Assembly (NCBI GenBank): GCA_035063785.1
Contig: JAPSFS010000001.1
Coordinates: 348,636-412,635, forward strand
Source of the DNA: Comamonas_C sp026954015
GTDB lineage: Bacteria > Pseudomonadota > Gammaproteobacteria > Burkholderiales > Burkholderiaceae_C
DNA length: 64,000 bases
Reading direction: 5' to 3'
Shown: positions 29,447-38,766 of the stretch, piece after piece
How the letters are laid out: each line of letters begins with the position of its first letter
How positions within the stretch are numbered: the first letter of the stretch is position 1
Position numbers and translations under genes: made by a program
The notes under the pieces: generated by a model
What the model saw: the letters and a program-made list of their open reading frames with translations, nothing else
What the model was told of the DNA's origin: nothing
Databases searched by the model: none

Positions 29447-30421
29447 ATGGATAAAATTTCTCACGCTAGGCGTTCGTTTCTCATCGCTCTGGCTGGATTC
29501 GGAGCTCTTGGGGAGAATCAAGCACAATTGAATAATTCCCAGATGAAAATCATCGTGCCATTTCCGGCTGGAGGCACGGCTGATGCCTTGCCGAGAATTT
29601 TGGCTGAAGAATTGAGAGCAGATTTCACAGGGGGGGTAATTATAGAAAATCGCTCTGGTGCCGGGGGAAATATTGGGGCTGGAGTTGTGTATCATGCTAT
29701 TCCAGACGGAACGGTATTGATGGCATCTCCTCCGGGGCCAATAGCAATTAATCAAAGTCTTTATCGGAAACTGGATTTCGACCCGAATCTATGGGAGCCG
29801 GTTACAATAATGGCCAGCGTTCCGAATGTCATAGATGTGAGTCCGAAGGTGCCTATGAGATCGGTTCAAGAACTTGTTGCCTACGCAAAAGCTAATCCCG
29901 GGAAATTATCTTATGCATCACAAGGTAATGGGTCTACTTCACACCTAACGGCGGAGCTTTTCATGTCGTTAACCGGTATAGAAATGCTACATATTCCATA
30001 TAAGGGAACAGCGCCTGCGCTCGTGGATATTATGGGCGGCCAAGTGGACGTATTTTTCGATAACTTGGCATCATCTTTAACTTATCATAATGCAAAAAAA
30101 TTAAGTATATTAGCGGTAGCTGATGATAAGCGTTCGTTTGCTCTTCCCGAAATACCTACATTTAAGGAGGCTGGGGTTGACGGTATGGAGGCCATAACTT
30201 GGTTTGCAATAGTCGCTCCACCTAAGACTCCGAAACCGATAATCGAAAATTATCATAAATTATTTTTACGCGCACTAAGTAATTCTTCGGTCATTCAGCG
30301 GTTTCGTGAACAGGGGGCAGATCCTCGAGGCGACACTCCAGGGCAGACGAAAGAATTCATAGCTAAAGAGGTAGTGAAATGGGGGAAGATAATTAGGTCC
30401 GCACACGTAATTTTACAGTAA
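29447..30421 (+). CDS. TctC/Bug-family tripartite tricarboxylate-type solute-binding protein (TphC-like)
   Basis: 324 residues. The N-terminus has a twin-arginine signal (ARRSFLIALAGFGALG). The mature part shows the Bug fold: MKIIVPFPAGGTADALPRILAEEL, ENRSGAGGNIGAG, LSYASQGNGSTSHLTAELFM and HIPYKGTAPALVDIMGGQVDVFFDN. In Comamonas a TphC of this family binds terephthalate for uptake through a shared TctAB-type permease, and here it would do the same. No TctA/TctB genes are in view. It is cut off from the dioxygenase genes by 1.15 kb of non-coding sequence. Confidence 0.88.
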   Translation: MDKISHARRSFLIALAGFGALGENQAQLNNSQMKIIVPFPAGGTADALPRILAEELRADFTGGVIIENRSGAGGNIGAGVVYHAIPDGTVLMASPPGPIAINQSLYRKLDFDPNLWEPVTIMASVPNVIDVSPKVPMRSVQELVAYAKANPGKLSYASQGNGSTSHLTAELFMSLTGIEMLHIPYKGTAPALVDIMGGQVDVFFDNLASSLTYHNAKKLSILAVADDKRSFALPEIPTFKEAGVDGMEAITWFAIVAPPKTPKPIIENYHKLFLRALSNSSVIQRFREQGADPRGDTPGQTKEFIAKEVVKWGKIIRSAHVILQ

Positions 30422-30540
30422 ATGTCCCAATAGCGAGGTGCAGGGTCTGTTGCTGAACAAATAAGCTCACCTACCCGGACTCGGCGGTGCGATCGAGGCC
30501 TGCACAGATTAAAAAAAGCGAGTAGCGTTGGGGTGGTGCT

Positions 30541-31854
30541 TTATTTGCTTGCTTGCCCAAGCGCCTGGTCGATGTCCCAGAGGATGTCTTCCACATCCTC
30601 GATGCCGATGGATAGCCGCACCATGTCGGCGCTCACGCCCGCGCGGGCAAGCTCCTCGTCGTTCAGTTGCCGGTGCGTGGTGGAGGCGGGGTGGATCACC
30701 AGCGTCTTGGCGTCGCCGATGTTGGCCAGGTGGCTGAGAAACTCGCAGGCGTCGATGAATTTTTCGCCCGCCGCCGCGCCTCCTTTGATGCCGAAGGTCA
30801 ACAGCCCTGAGGCACCGGGTGCACCATCGACCGTACGAAACTGCTTTTGCGCCAGTGCGTAGTAGGGCGATTGCGGCAAACCGGGGTAGTTCACCCAGGC
30901 CACGCGCGGGTGCCGCTGCAAGTGGCGCGCCACGGTGAGCGCGTTGCGGCAGTGCGCCTGCATGCGCAGGTGCAGCGTCTCGGTGCCCTGCAGCAATTGC
31001 CACGCCGCCGTGGGCGAGAGGATGGCGCCGTAGGTGCGGTTCACCTCCATGCGCGCCTTCATGGTGTAGCCGAAGTCGCCGAAGGTCTCGTAAAACTTCA
31101 CGCCGTGGTAGGCGCGGCTGGGCTCGACCATGTCGGGGAACTTGCCGTTGTCCCACGGAAAGCGCCCGCTTTCGATGAGCACGCCGCCCATGGCGGTGCC
31201 GTGGCCGCCGATGTACTTGGTGGCGCTGTGCACCACGATGTCCGCGCCCAGGTCGAGCGGGTTGCACAGGTAGGGGCTGGCGACGGTGTTGTCGACGATG
31301 AGCGGCACGCCGTGCGCGTGCGCCACGTCGGCTATTTGCTCGATGTCGAGCACGTTCACCAGCGGGTTGCCCAGGGTCTCGCCGAAGACCACGCGGGTTG
31401 CCGGGCGCATGGCGCGCGCGAAGTTCTCGGGGTCCTTCGGGTCGACGAAGGTGGTCTCGATCCCCAGGCGCTCGAAGCCTATGCCCAGTTGTCCCACGCT
31501 GCCGCCGTAGAGCGTGCTGGCGGCGACGATGTGGTCACCGGTTTTCAGCAGCGCCAACAGCGCCGTCATCTGCGCCGCCATGCCGCTGGCGCAGGCGAGC
31601 GCCGCGCGGCCGTTTTCCAGGCTCGCCATGCGCTCCTCGAACACGGCCACCGTCGGGTTGCTGATGCGGCTGTAGACGTGGCCGAAGGTCTCCAGGTTGA
31701 AGAGCTGGCTCGCGTGCCGCGCATCGTCGAAGACGAAGCTCGTGCTCTGGTGAATGGGCGTGGCGCGCGCGCCGGTCACGGGGTCGGGCTGCGCCCCGGC
31801 GTGGATCGCGCGGGTGCCGAAGCCGAAGGTGTGGTCGCCGTGGGGTGTGGTCAT
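30541..31854 (-). CDS. metY: O-acetylhomoserine sulfhydrylase (aminocarboxypropyltransferase)
   Basis: 437 residues. A Cys/Met-metabolism PLP enzyme: FGFGTRAIHAGAQPDPVTGARATPIHQ, YSRISNPTVAVFEERMA, ACASGMAAQ, the PLP lysine in HSATKYIGGHGTAMGG, and a C-terminal VRLSIGIEDVEDILWDIDQAL. The long form with FPDMVEPSRAYHG is typical of OAH sulfhydrylases rather than cystathionine lyases. It makes homocysteine from O-acetylhomoserine and sulfide. Backbone-like GC resumes here, after the tph-like segment. Confidence 0.94.
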   Translation of the reverse strand: MTTPHGDHTFGFGTRAIHAGAQPDPVTGARATPIHQSTSFVFDDARHASQLFNLETFGHVYSRISNPTVAVFEERMASLENGRAALACASGMAAQMTALLALLKTGDHIVAASTLYGGSVGQLGIGFERLGIETTFVDPKDPENFARAMRPATRVVFGETLGNPLVNVLDIEQIADVAHAHGVPLIVDNTVASPYLCNPLDLGADIVVHSATKYIGGHGTAMGGVLIESGRFPWDNGKFPDMVEPSRAYHGVKFYETFGDFGYTMKARMEVNRTYGAILSPTAAWQLLQGTETLHLRMQAHCRNALTVARHLQRHPRVAWVNYPGLPQSPYYALAQKQFRTVDGAPGASGLLTFGIKGGAAAGEKFIDACEFLSHLANIGDAKTLVIHPASTTHRQLNDEELARAGVSADMVRLSIGIEDVEDILWDIDQALGQASK

Positions 31855-31864
31855 GTTTCAAGCC

Positions 31865-31912
31865 AAATTGGCCGCCAACGCTTGCCTGGCAAGCGCTGGC
31901 AGCTATGGTTTC
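31865..31912 (+). repeat. Dispersed ~48-bp partly palindromic repeat, intergenic copy
   Basis: Contains CCAACGCTTG, CCTGGCAAGCGCTGGCAGCT and ATGGTTTC, matching the other three copies. It lies between metY and the CoA-binding protein gene. Confidence 0.75.
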
Positions 31913-32432
31913 AGTAGGGCAACTGCCGCGCCCGCTTGGCCGTGATCACCCTGGTGTTCACCCCTACCCAGCCCAGGCCGCCGAACAGGCGCGCGTGCTC
32001 GATCTTCACGCAGCGGTCCTGCACCACGTCCAGGCCCGCGTCGCGTGCGATCCGCGCGGCTTCTTCATTCACCACGCCCAATTGCAGCCACAGGCAGGAG
32101 GCGCCGATGGCCACGGCCTCCTCGGCCAGTGGCGGGGTGTCCTCGGCGCGGCGAAAGCAGTCCACCATGTCGATGCGTGCGCCCTGCCGCTGCAGGGCCT
32201 GCGCGGCCTCGGTGACGCTGGCGTAGGTGGTCTGGCCGAGGATGGTGGCGCCGCTTTGCGCCACGCGCGGGTTCACCGGCACGATGCGCCAGCCGTGCGC
32301 CTGCATGTACTGCGCGGCGAAGTGGCTGGGGCGGTGCCATTGCGGCGAGAGGCCGACGACGGCAATGGTGCGGCAGCGCCCGAGGATGGCGCGCAGCTGG
32401 CTGCTGAGGATGGGCGGGCTCGTGGGGGTCAT
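31911..32432 (-). CDS. CoA-binding domain protein (YccU-like)
   Basis: 173 residues with a Rossmann CoA-binding fold: TIAVVGLSPQWHRPSHFAAQYMQ, WRIVPVNPR, DMVDCFRRAEDTPPLAEEAVA, LWLQLGVVNEEAARIARDAGL and VVQDRCVKIEH. This is the YccU/CoA-binding family, with an unknown cellular role. Its ATG overlaps the stop of the upstream transglycosylase by 4 bp, so the two are cotranscribed. Confidence 0.9.
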   Translation of the reverse strand: MTPTSPPILSSQLRAILGRCRTIAVVGLSPQWHRPSHFAAQYMQAHGWRIVPVNPRVAQSGATILGQTTYASVTEAAQALQRQGARIDMVDCFRRAEDTPPLAEEAVAIGASCLWLQLGVVNEEAARIARDAGLDVVQDRCVKIEHARLFGGLGWVGVNTRVITAKRARQLPY

Positions 32433-33694
32433 AGTGCGGCGGGCGGGGGCGCTTGCAGCAGCCGTTGCAGCAGCTCCGGCGTGGGGTAGCCGTCGGCGGG
32501 CAGGCCCAGGCTCTGCTGGTAGCGCCGCAGCCCGGCGCGCGTGGCGGGGCCGACCACGCCGTCGGCCTCGCCCACGTCCATGCCGCGCCGGTTCAGCGCC
32601 AGTTGCAGCGCCTCGATCTCGGTGCGCGACAGCGGCTTCATCTGGCGCGGCCAGGCGACCTGCAGGCCGGGGCCGCCGTCGATCTGCTGCGCGAGCAGCG
32701 CGACCGCGATCGCGTAGTTGTTCGAGCTGTTGTAGCGCAGCAGCACGCGAAAGTTGTTGCCCACGAGCAGCGCGGGCCCGTGCACGCCCGCCGGGGTGAG
32801 GATGGAGGCGTCGCGCATCGCGGGCAGCGGCTTGCCGTCCATGCCCTGCACGCCGTCGGCGGCCCAGGCGCTCGCGTCCTGGCGCACGGTGAGCTCGGCG
32901 CGGCTGTAGTCGAAGCGCGCGGGCAGGCGCACCTCGGCGCCCCAGGGCTCGCTCGGACGCCAGCCCGATTGCGCGAGGAAGTTGGCGGTGGAGGCGACCA
33001 CGTCGGGCACGCTGCCCCAGATGTCGCGCTTGCCGTCGCCGTCGGCGTCCACCGCGTACTTCAGGTACACCGACGGCAGGAACTGCGTGTGGCCCATGGC
33101 TCCGGCCCAGGAGCCGATCAGCATGGATGCCGGGATGTCGCCCTGCTGCACGATGCGCAGCGCCGCCAGCAGTTCACCGCGCGCCCAATCGCGGCGCCGG
33201 CCGTCGAACGCCAGCGTGGCGAGCGCGTCCACCGTGCGAAAGCCGCCGAAGTGCGCGCCGTAGCTGCTCTCCAGGCCCCAGATCGCGGTGATGATGCTGG
33301 CGGGCACGCCGTAGCGCGCCACGGCGCTGTCGAACGCGCTGGCGTGCAGCAGGCGCTGCGTCTTGCCCGCGAGTACGCGCTGCGTGGACACCGCGCCGTC
33401 GAGGTAGACCCAGATCGGCCGCACGAACTCGGGCTGCGCACGGTCCTGCTCGATCACCTGGGGCAGCCAGCGCGCGCGCGCCAGTGTGGCGTCCAGCGTC
33501 GCCTGGCTGATGCCCGCCGCGAGCGCGTCCTGCGCAAAGCCTGCAAGCCACGCGCGAAAATCCGGGCGCTGGTCGGCGCTGGCGGTGTCGTTGGAGGCCG
33601 GGGCGGCGTGCGCCAGGTGCACGGCCGGCAGGGCCAGGGCGCAGGCGAGGGCCAGCGTGAGGGCGAGCGTCGGGGGGCTCGGTGAGATGCGCAT
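32429..33694 (-). CDS. Lytic murein transglycosylase, MltB-like, with peptidoglycan-binding domain
   Basis: 421 residues from the ATG at 33694. A signal peptide (LALTLALACALALPAVHLAHA) is followed by an SLT-type catalytic domain with the catalytic Glu in AIWGLESSYGAHFGGFRT and MGHTQFLPSVY. A C-terminal PG_binding_1 domain has ALQLALNRRGMDVGEADGVVG and RRYQQSLG. The cleavage region shows no lipobox, so it is probably a soluble periplasmic enzyme. It cleaves glycan strands to anhydro-muropeptides. Confidence 0.93.
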   Translation of the reverse strand: MRISPSPPTLALTLALACALALPAVHLAHAAPASNDTASADQRPDFRAWLAGFAQDALAAGISQATLDATLARARWLPQVIEQDRAQPEFVRPIWVYLDGAVSTQRVLAGKTQRLLHASAFDSAVARYGVPASIITAIWGLESSYGAHFGGFRTVDALATLAFDGRRRDWARGELLAALRIVQQGDIPASMLIGSWAGAMGHTQFLPSVYLKYAVDADGDGKRDIWGSVPDVVASTANFLAQSGWRPSEPWGAEVRLPARFDYSRAELTVRQDASAWAADGVQGMDGKPLPAMRDASILTPAGVHGPALLVGNNFRVLLRYNSSNNYAIAVALLAQQIDGGPGLQVAWPRQMKPLSRTEIEALQLALNRRGMDVGEADGVVGPATRAGLRRYQQSLGLPADGYPTPELLQRLLQAPPPAAL

Positions 33695-33792
33695 ACCCGC
33701 GGATTGTGCCGAACTCGGCCGCCCCTGATCGGGGGATGGGCGGCGCCGGGCGATACTCGTGCACCGCCTTCCCGCGCTGCGCACTGCTGTCC

Positions 33793-35229
33793 ATGCACAC
33801 CTTTCTCTGGCACGACTACGAAACCTTCGGCACCGATCCGCGGCGCGATCGCCCGGCGCAGTTCGCGGCCATCCGCACCGATGCCGCGCTGCACGAAATC
33901 GGCGCGCCGGTGATGCTCTATTGCCGCCCCGGCGACGACTACCTGCCCGACCCCGGCGCCTGCCTGATCACCGGCATCACGCCGCAGCGCTGCCTGGCCG
34001 AAGGCGTGCCCGAACACGCCTTTGCCGCGCGCATCGAGGCCGAGCTGGCGCAGCCCGGCACGATCGGCGTGGGCTACAACACCATCCGCTTCGACGACGA
34101 GGTGACGCGCTTTCTCTTTTGGCGCAACCTGATCGACCCCTACGCACGCGAGTGGCAGAACCAGTGCGGGCGCTGGGATTTGCTCGACGTGGTGCGCCTT
34201 GCGTACGCGCTGCGCCCCGAGGGCATCGTCTGGCCGCAGGTGGACGGCAAGCCGAGCTTCCGCCTGGAAAAGCTCACGCAGGCCAACGGCATCGCGCACG
34301 AGGCGGCGCACGACGCGCTCTCGGACGTGCGCGCCACGATCGCGCTCGCGCGCCTGATCCGCGAGCACCATCCGCGGCTCTTCGAGTTTGCGTTTTCGCT
34401 CCACAAAAAAGAGCGCGTCGCGCAGGAACTGCGCCTGCCAACGACGCAAAGCACTGCCAAACCCTTCCTGCACGTCTCGGGCATGTTCCCGGCGCAGCAG
34501 GGGTGCCTGGCGGTGATGTGGCCGCTTGCGACGCACCCCACGAACAGGAACGAACTGCTCGCCTGGGACCTGGCGCACGACCCGGCCATGCTCGCGGGCC
34601 TGTCGGTGGCCGAGCTGCGCGAGCGCCTGTTCACGCGCGCCGAAGACCTGCCCGCGGGCGTCACCCGCCTGCCGATCAAGGGCGTGCACCTGAACAAGTC
34701 GCCCATGGTGGTGGGCAACCTGAACACGCTCACGCCCGCGCTGGCGGCCCGGTGGGGCATAGACCTGGCGCAGGCGCTGCGCCACGCCGAGACCGCGCGC
34801 GCGCTGCCCGACATGAGCGCGATCTGGCCCGCGGTGTACGCCCGACCCGCCGAGCCCGCGCCCGACGTGGACCAGGACCTGTACGGGGGCCTCCTCGGCA
34901 ACGAAGACCGCAGGCGCCTGGCGCGCCTGCGCGGCCTGGGCGCGGCGCAGCTGGCGCAGGCGCGCGCCGGGTTCGACGACGCGCGCCTGACCGAGCTGCT
35001 GTTCCGCTACCGTGCGCGCAACCACCCTGAAACGCTCACGGCGCAAGAGCAGGCGCGCTGGCAGGCGCACCGCGTGGCGGCGCTCGTCGAAGGCGAGGGC
35101 GGGGCGCGCACGTTCGACGCGCTGTTCGCGCAGCTGGACGCGCTGGGCGGCGACGCCGACGAGCGCGCGCAGGCGATCCTGGGGGCGATCTACGACTACG
35201 CCGAGGGCATCGCGCCGGACATGGGCTGA
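33793..35229 (+). CDS. sbcB: Exodeoxyribonuclease I (SbcB)
   Basis: 478 residues from the ATG at 33793 (MHTFLWHDYETFGTDP), the DEDDh start with D and E catalytic residues. Further motifs: GYNTIRFDDEVTRFLFWRN and the H...D pair in HDALSDVRATIAL. LNTLTPALAARWGID is typical of the ExoI C-terminal part. The length matches E. coli SbcB (475). It degrades single-stranded DNA 3' to 5' in recombination and mismatch repair. The 3' end overlaps the convergent membrane-protein gene by 34 bp. Confidence 0.95.
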   Translation: MHTFLWHDYETFGTDPRRDRPAQFAAIRTDAALHEIGAPVMLYCRPGDDYLPDPGACLITGITPQRCLAEGVPEHAFAARIEAELAQPGTIGVGYNTIRFDDEVTRFLFWRNLIDPYAREWQNQCGRWDLLDVVRLAYALRPEGIVWPQVDGKPSFRLEKLTQANGIAHEAAHDALSDVRATIALARLIREHHPRLFEFAFSLHKKERVAQELRLPTTQSTAKPFLHVSGMFPAQQGCLAVMWPLATHPTNRNELLAWDLAHDPAMLAGLSVAELRERLFTRAEDLPAGVTRLPIKGVHLNKSPMVVGNLNTLTPALAARWGIDLAQALRHAETARALPDMSAIWPAVYARPAEPAPDVDQDLYGGLLGNEDRRRLARLRGLGAAQLAQARAGFDDARLTELLFRYRARNHPETLTAQEQARWQAHRVAALVEGEGGARTFDALFAQLDALGGDADERAQAILGAIYDYAEGIAPDMG

Positions 35230-36080
35230 ACCAGCCCCTTGAACAGCTGCAGCAGGGCCCAGGCGAGCAGCAGCGGAATCACCAGGGTCTGCAGCGCGAA
35301 CACCACGATGAGCGTCACGAGCCGCTCGACGAGCTGATCGACCGCAGCGGCGATCTCGCCCAGCCGCGCCTGCGCCGCCTCCATGGGGCGGGTGGCCGTG
35401 TCCCTGGCGCTGCTGCCCCATTGCCTGATCCGGTCGAGCAGGCTGTTTTCGGCGCCCGTGTCTTCGGCTGGCTCCGCGGTATCAGCGGGCGGCGTTTCGC
35501 TCTGCAGCGCCTGCAGCTGTTTGGAGGCGGTGTCGCTGGCGAGCTGGCTCTCTTCGTAGGGCTGGGCCAGGAAGTGCGCGAAGAGCTGCTCGCTGCCGAG
35601 GATGGTGATGGGCATGACCAGGCGCACGAAGAGCAGCAGCGTGAGCAGGCGCGCCAGCCACGGGGGGCCGCGCCCGCGCAGGCTCAGTCCCAGCCACAGC
35701 AGCGCCACGGCGGAGACCGCCGCCGAAACCCAGAAGCTGCCGCCCATGCCGAGCAGGAATTTCTGCAGCCCGAAGGCGACGCTGGCCCAGAGCATCCAGT
35801 CCGCCACCTGGGCCGTGAGCTCGTTGATGGGCGTGAGCAGCCGCCCCGGCGTGAGCGTGACGCCCATGCCCATGGGCTGCACCGCCAGCTCCGTGCCCTG
35901 CACCACCGAGACCACGCCGTGCAGCGTGCGCGCGGTGGCAAAGCTCACCAGCGCGCGCTTGAGCCCGGAGTCGACCGCGTGGTCGGCCAGTACTTGCGGT
36001 GCCGGCAGCCAGCACAGCGCGACGGCCAGCGCGAGCAGTAGAGCGACGCACGCGTCGAGGCGGCGGGAACGGGGTGCCAT
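35196..36080 (-). CDS. Multi-pass membrane protein, unknown function
   Basis: 294 residues. Hydrophobic segments at about 10-30 (ACVALLLALAVALCWLPAP), 95-140 and 140-165, and a C-terminal pair (LVTLIVVFALQTLVIPLLLAWALLQLF). An acidic, Pro/Thr-rich soluble loop (about 185-235, AEPAEDTGAENS) lies between them. I do not recognise the family. It follows glnD on the same strand but 55 bp away, so cotranscription is possible. Confidence 0.7.
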   Translation of the reverse strand: MAPRSRRLDACVALLLALAVALCWLPAPQVLADHAVDSGLKRALVSFATARTLHGVVSVVQGTELAVQPMGMGVTLTPGRLLTPINELTAQVADWMLWASVAFGLQKFLLGMGGSFWVSAAVSAVALLWLGLSLRGRGPPWLARLLTLLLFVRLVMPITILGSEQLFAHFLAQPYEESQLASDTASKQLQALQSETPPADTAEPAEDTGAENSLLDRIRQWGSSARDTATRPMEAAQARLGEIAAAVDQLVERLVTLIVVFALQTLVIPLLLAWALLQLFKGLVQPMSGAMPSA

Positions 36081-36135
36081 CGTGGACCTCGTGGCAGTGG
36101 GTGGGCTGTCGAGTGTAGTCAGGGCAGCGCCGCAC

Positions 36136-38733
36136 TCAGACGCGCAGCGCGTCCATGAGCTCGGCTTCGATGCGCAGTTGCATCGCGGGGTCCTGCAGCT
36201 CGTCGCCCGCGATCAGGAAGGTGTCTTCGGCGCGCTCGCCGAGCGTGCTCACCTTGGCCAGCTGCACGCTGAGCGCGTGGCGCGCGAGCACCCGCGCGAC
36301 GAGGTAGAGCAGCCCGGTGCTGTCGGTGGCCGAGATGCTCAGGATCCAGCGCTCGCTGCGCTCGTCCGGGCGCAGCGCCACGCGCGGCGCGATGGGAAAG
36401 CTGCGCGCGCGCCGCGAAAGGCGCCGCGGCCGGGGCTCGGGCAGCGGGGCGAGCACGTCCAGCGCGAGCGGCAGTTCGCTTTCCACCAGCGCGATGAGTT
36501 CGCGCGGGCCCACGGTGGCGTGGCGCGGCAGCACCTCGAAGGTGTCGAGCGCGTGACCGTCGAGCGTGGTGTGGATGCGCGCCGCGAGGATGGAAAACCC
36601 CGCGCGGTCGAAGTAGCCGCAGATGCGCAGGAAGAGCTCGCTCTGGTCGGGCGTGTAGACGAGCACCTGCAGCCCTTCCCCGGCCAGCGACGTGTGCGCG
36701 CGCACCACGGGCGTGCTGCTGCCCACTGCGCGCAGGAGCTGGCGCGCGTGCCAGGCGATGTCGGCCGCGTCGTGGCGCATGAAGTAGCCCACGTCCAGCG
36801 TGCGCCACAGCGGCTCGTGCGCGCGCGGCGGCAGCGCGTGCAGCGCCAGCAGCACGCGCGCGTCGCGCTTGCGCTCTTCCACCTCGGTGGCGGCGTCGGG
36901 CGCCCGCCCGCCTCCGCCCAGCACCGCAAGCGTGGCGTGGTACAGGTCTTCGAGCAGCTTGCCCTTCCATGCGCTCCACACGCGCGGGCTGGTGCCGCGG
37001 ATGTCGGCCACGGTCAGCAGGTACAGCCCGGTGAGCGCGCGTTCGCTCCCCACGCGCGCGGCGAACGCGGCGATCACCGCCGGGTCGCTCAGGTCCTGCT
37101 TCTGCGCGACCTGGCTCATGAGCAGGTGCTCGGCGACGAGGAATTGGACGAGCCGCGCGTCTTCGTCCGGGATGCCGTGCGCCGCGTACTGCCGGCAGAA
37201 GCGCCGCGCCTCGCGCGCGCCGATCTGCGAGTGGTTGCCGCCGCGCCCCTTGCCGATGTCGTGGAACAGCGCGGCGACGGTGAGGATCCACGGCGCGTCC
37301 CACCCGGCGGCAAGCTGCGACAGCAACGGGTACTCGTGCGCGTGCTCGGCCATGAAGAAGCGCCGCAGGTTGCGCACCACCATGAGGATGTGCTGGTCCA
37401 CGGTGTAGGCGTGGAACAGGTCGTGCTGCATCTGCCCGACGATGCGCCGGAAGGGCCACAGCAGGCGCCCGAGCACCGAGGTCTGGTTCATGAGCCTGAG
37501 TGCGTGCGTCACGCCGCTCGTGCCGCGCAGGATCTGCATGAAGGTGGCGCGGTTGGCCTCGTCGTCGCGAAAGCGCCGGTCCATCAGCGGGCGCGCGTTG
37601 TAGAGCGCGCGCAGCGTGCGCACCGACAGGCCCTGGATGCCCGGCGTGCCCTGGTAGCGCAGGAAGGTGCGCAGGATGGCCTGGGGCTTGCGCTCGTACA
37701 GGTCGTCGCGCGCGATCTCCAGCAGCCCGCCCTTTTCCAGGAACTCCGCGTCGATGATGATGAGCGGCGCGGTGGACGGGCGCAGGCGCTCCTCGATTTC
37801 GAGCATCAGGATCTGCGTGAGCTGGGAGACCGCCTTCGCTGCCCAGTAGTAGCGGCGCATGAGCTGCTCGCTCGCGCGCAGCGTGCGTCCGCCCGGCGCG
37901 GTGGCGTCGCGCAGGCCGAAGCTGGCCGCGACCGCGCCCTGCAGGTCAAACACCAGCCGGTCCTCGCGCCGACCCGCCACCAGATGCAGCCGCGCGCGGA
38001 TCAGGCACAGCAGCGCCTCGTTGCGTTCGAGCTGGCGCACCTCGTAGCGCGTCGCCAGGCCGTGCGCCGCGAGCGCGCGCCAGCTCGTGCCCAGGTGTGC
38101 GGCACGCGCCAGCCAGAGCACGAGGTGCAGGTCGCGCAGGCCGCCGGGCGATTCCTTGCAGTCGGGTTCGAGCGCGTAGGGCGTGTGTTCGTGACGCGTG
38201 TGGCGCTGGTGCAGTTCCAGCAGCTTGGCCTGCGTGAACGCGCGCGCGTCCAGCCGTTCGGCGTGCGCGCGCTGCAGCGCCGCGAACGCCTGCGTGCTGC
38301 CGGCCAGGCGCCGCGCCTCCAGCAGCGCGGTCTGCACCGTGATGTCCTGGGCGCTCACGTCCAGGCACTGGGCGAGCGTGCGCACGCTGGAGCCTATCGG
38401 CAGCCCCACGTCCCAGCAGCAGGCGATGAACGCCTCGACCGCGGCGGTGGGCGCGCCCTCGGCCACGAGCACGAGCACGTCCACGTCGGAGTGCGGAAAC
38501 AGCTGGCGGCGCCCGTAGCCCCCGACGGCCACGAGCGCGGCCCCCCGGTCGGGCCGCGCGGCGTGCCAGAGCGCGCGCAGCAGGTCGTCGGTGGCGTCGG
38601 AGAGCGCGCGCAGCACGCGGTGCACGCCCGCCGGCGCAAGCCGCGGGTCCTGCAGTTGCGCCAGCAGTGCGGCGCGGCGGGCCGCGTGGTCGGCGCGCGC
38701 GGTGAGCAGGTGGGCGTCGTCGCTGCAGGTCAT
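36136..38733 (-). CDS. glnD: [Protein-PII] uridylyltransferase / uridylyl-removing enzyme GlnD
   Basis: 865 residues from the ATG at 38733 (a TTG lies 3 codons upstream). The nucleotidyltransferase domain carries ALVAVGGYGRRQLFPHSDVDVLVL, with GG...DxD. An HD domain with LFHDIGKGRGGNHSQIGA removes UMP. Two C-terminal ACT domains sense glutamine (ERWILSISATDSTGLLYLVAR). GlnD sets PII (GlnB/GlnK) uridylylation in nitrogen control. It begins 33 bp after map on the same strand. Confidence 0.97.
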   Translation of the reverse strand: MTCSDDAHLLTARADHAARRAALLAQLQDPRLAPAGVHRVLRALSDATDDLLRALWHAARPDRGAALVAVGGYGRRQLFPHSDVDVLVLVAEGAPTAAVEAFIACCWDVGLPIGSSVRTLAQCLDVSAQDITVQTALLEARRLAGSTQAFAALQRAHAERLDARAFTQAKLLELHQRHTRHEHTPYALEPDCKESPGGLRDLHLVLWLARAAHLGTSWRALAAHGLATRYEVRQLERNEALLCLIRARLHLVAGRREDRLVFDLQGAVAASFGLRDATAPGGRTLRASEQLMRRYYWAAKAVSQLTQILMLEIEERLRPSTAPLIIIDAEFLEKGGLLEIARDDLYERKPQAILRTFLRYQGTPGIQGLSVRTLRALYNARPLMDRRFRDDEANRATFMQILRGTSGVTHALRLMNQTSVLGRLLWPFRRIVGQMQHDLFHAYTVDQHILMVVRNLRRFFMAEHAHEYPLLSQLAAGWDAPWILTVAALFHDIGKGRGGNHSQIGAREARRFCRQYAAHGIPDEDARLVQFLVAEHLLMSQVAQKQDLSDPAVIAAFAARVGSERALTGLYLLTVADIRGTSPRVWSAWKGKLLEDLYHATLAVLGGGGRAPDAATEVEERKRDARVLLALHALPPRAHEPLWRTLDVGYFMRHDAADIAWHARQLLRAVGSSTPVVRAHTSLAGEGLQVLVYTPDQSELFLRICGYFDRAGFSILAARIHTTLDGHALDTFEVLPRHATVGPRELIALVESELPLALDVLAPLPEPRPRRLSRRARSFPIAPRVALRPDERSERWILSISATDSTGLLYLVARVLARHALSVQLAKVSTLGERAEDTFLIAGDELQDPAMQLRIEAELMDALRV

Positions 38734-38766
38734 GGCGCGCAAGGCCGTGGCGCCGCCCGTCGGCCC

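Noticed and set aside
30847..31917. 356-codon plus-strand open frame
   Set aside because: Antisense to metY, which has a complete PLP-enzyme signature.
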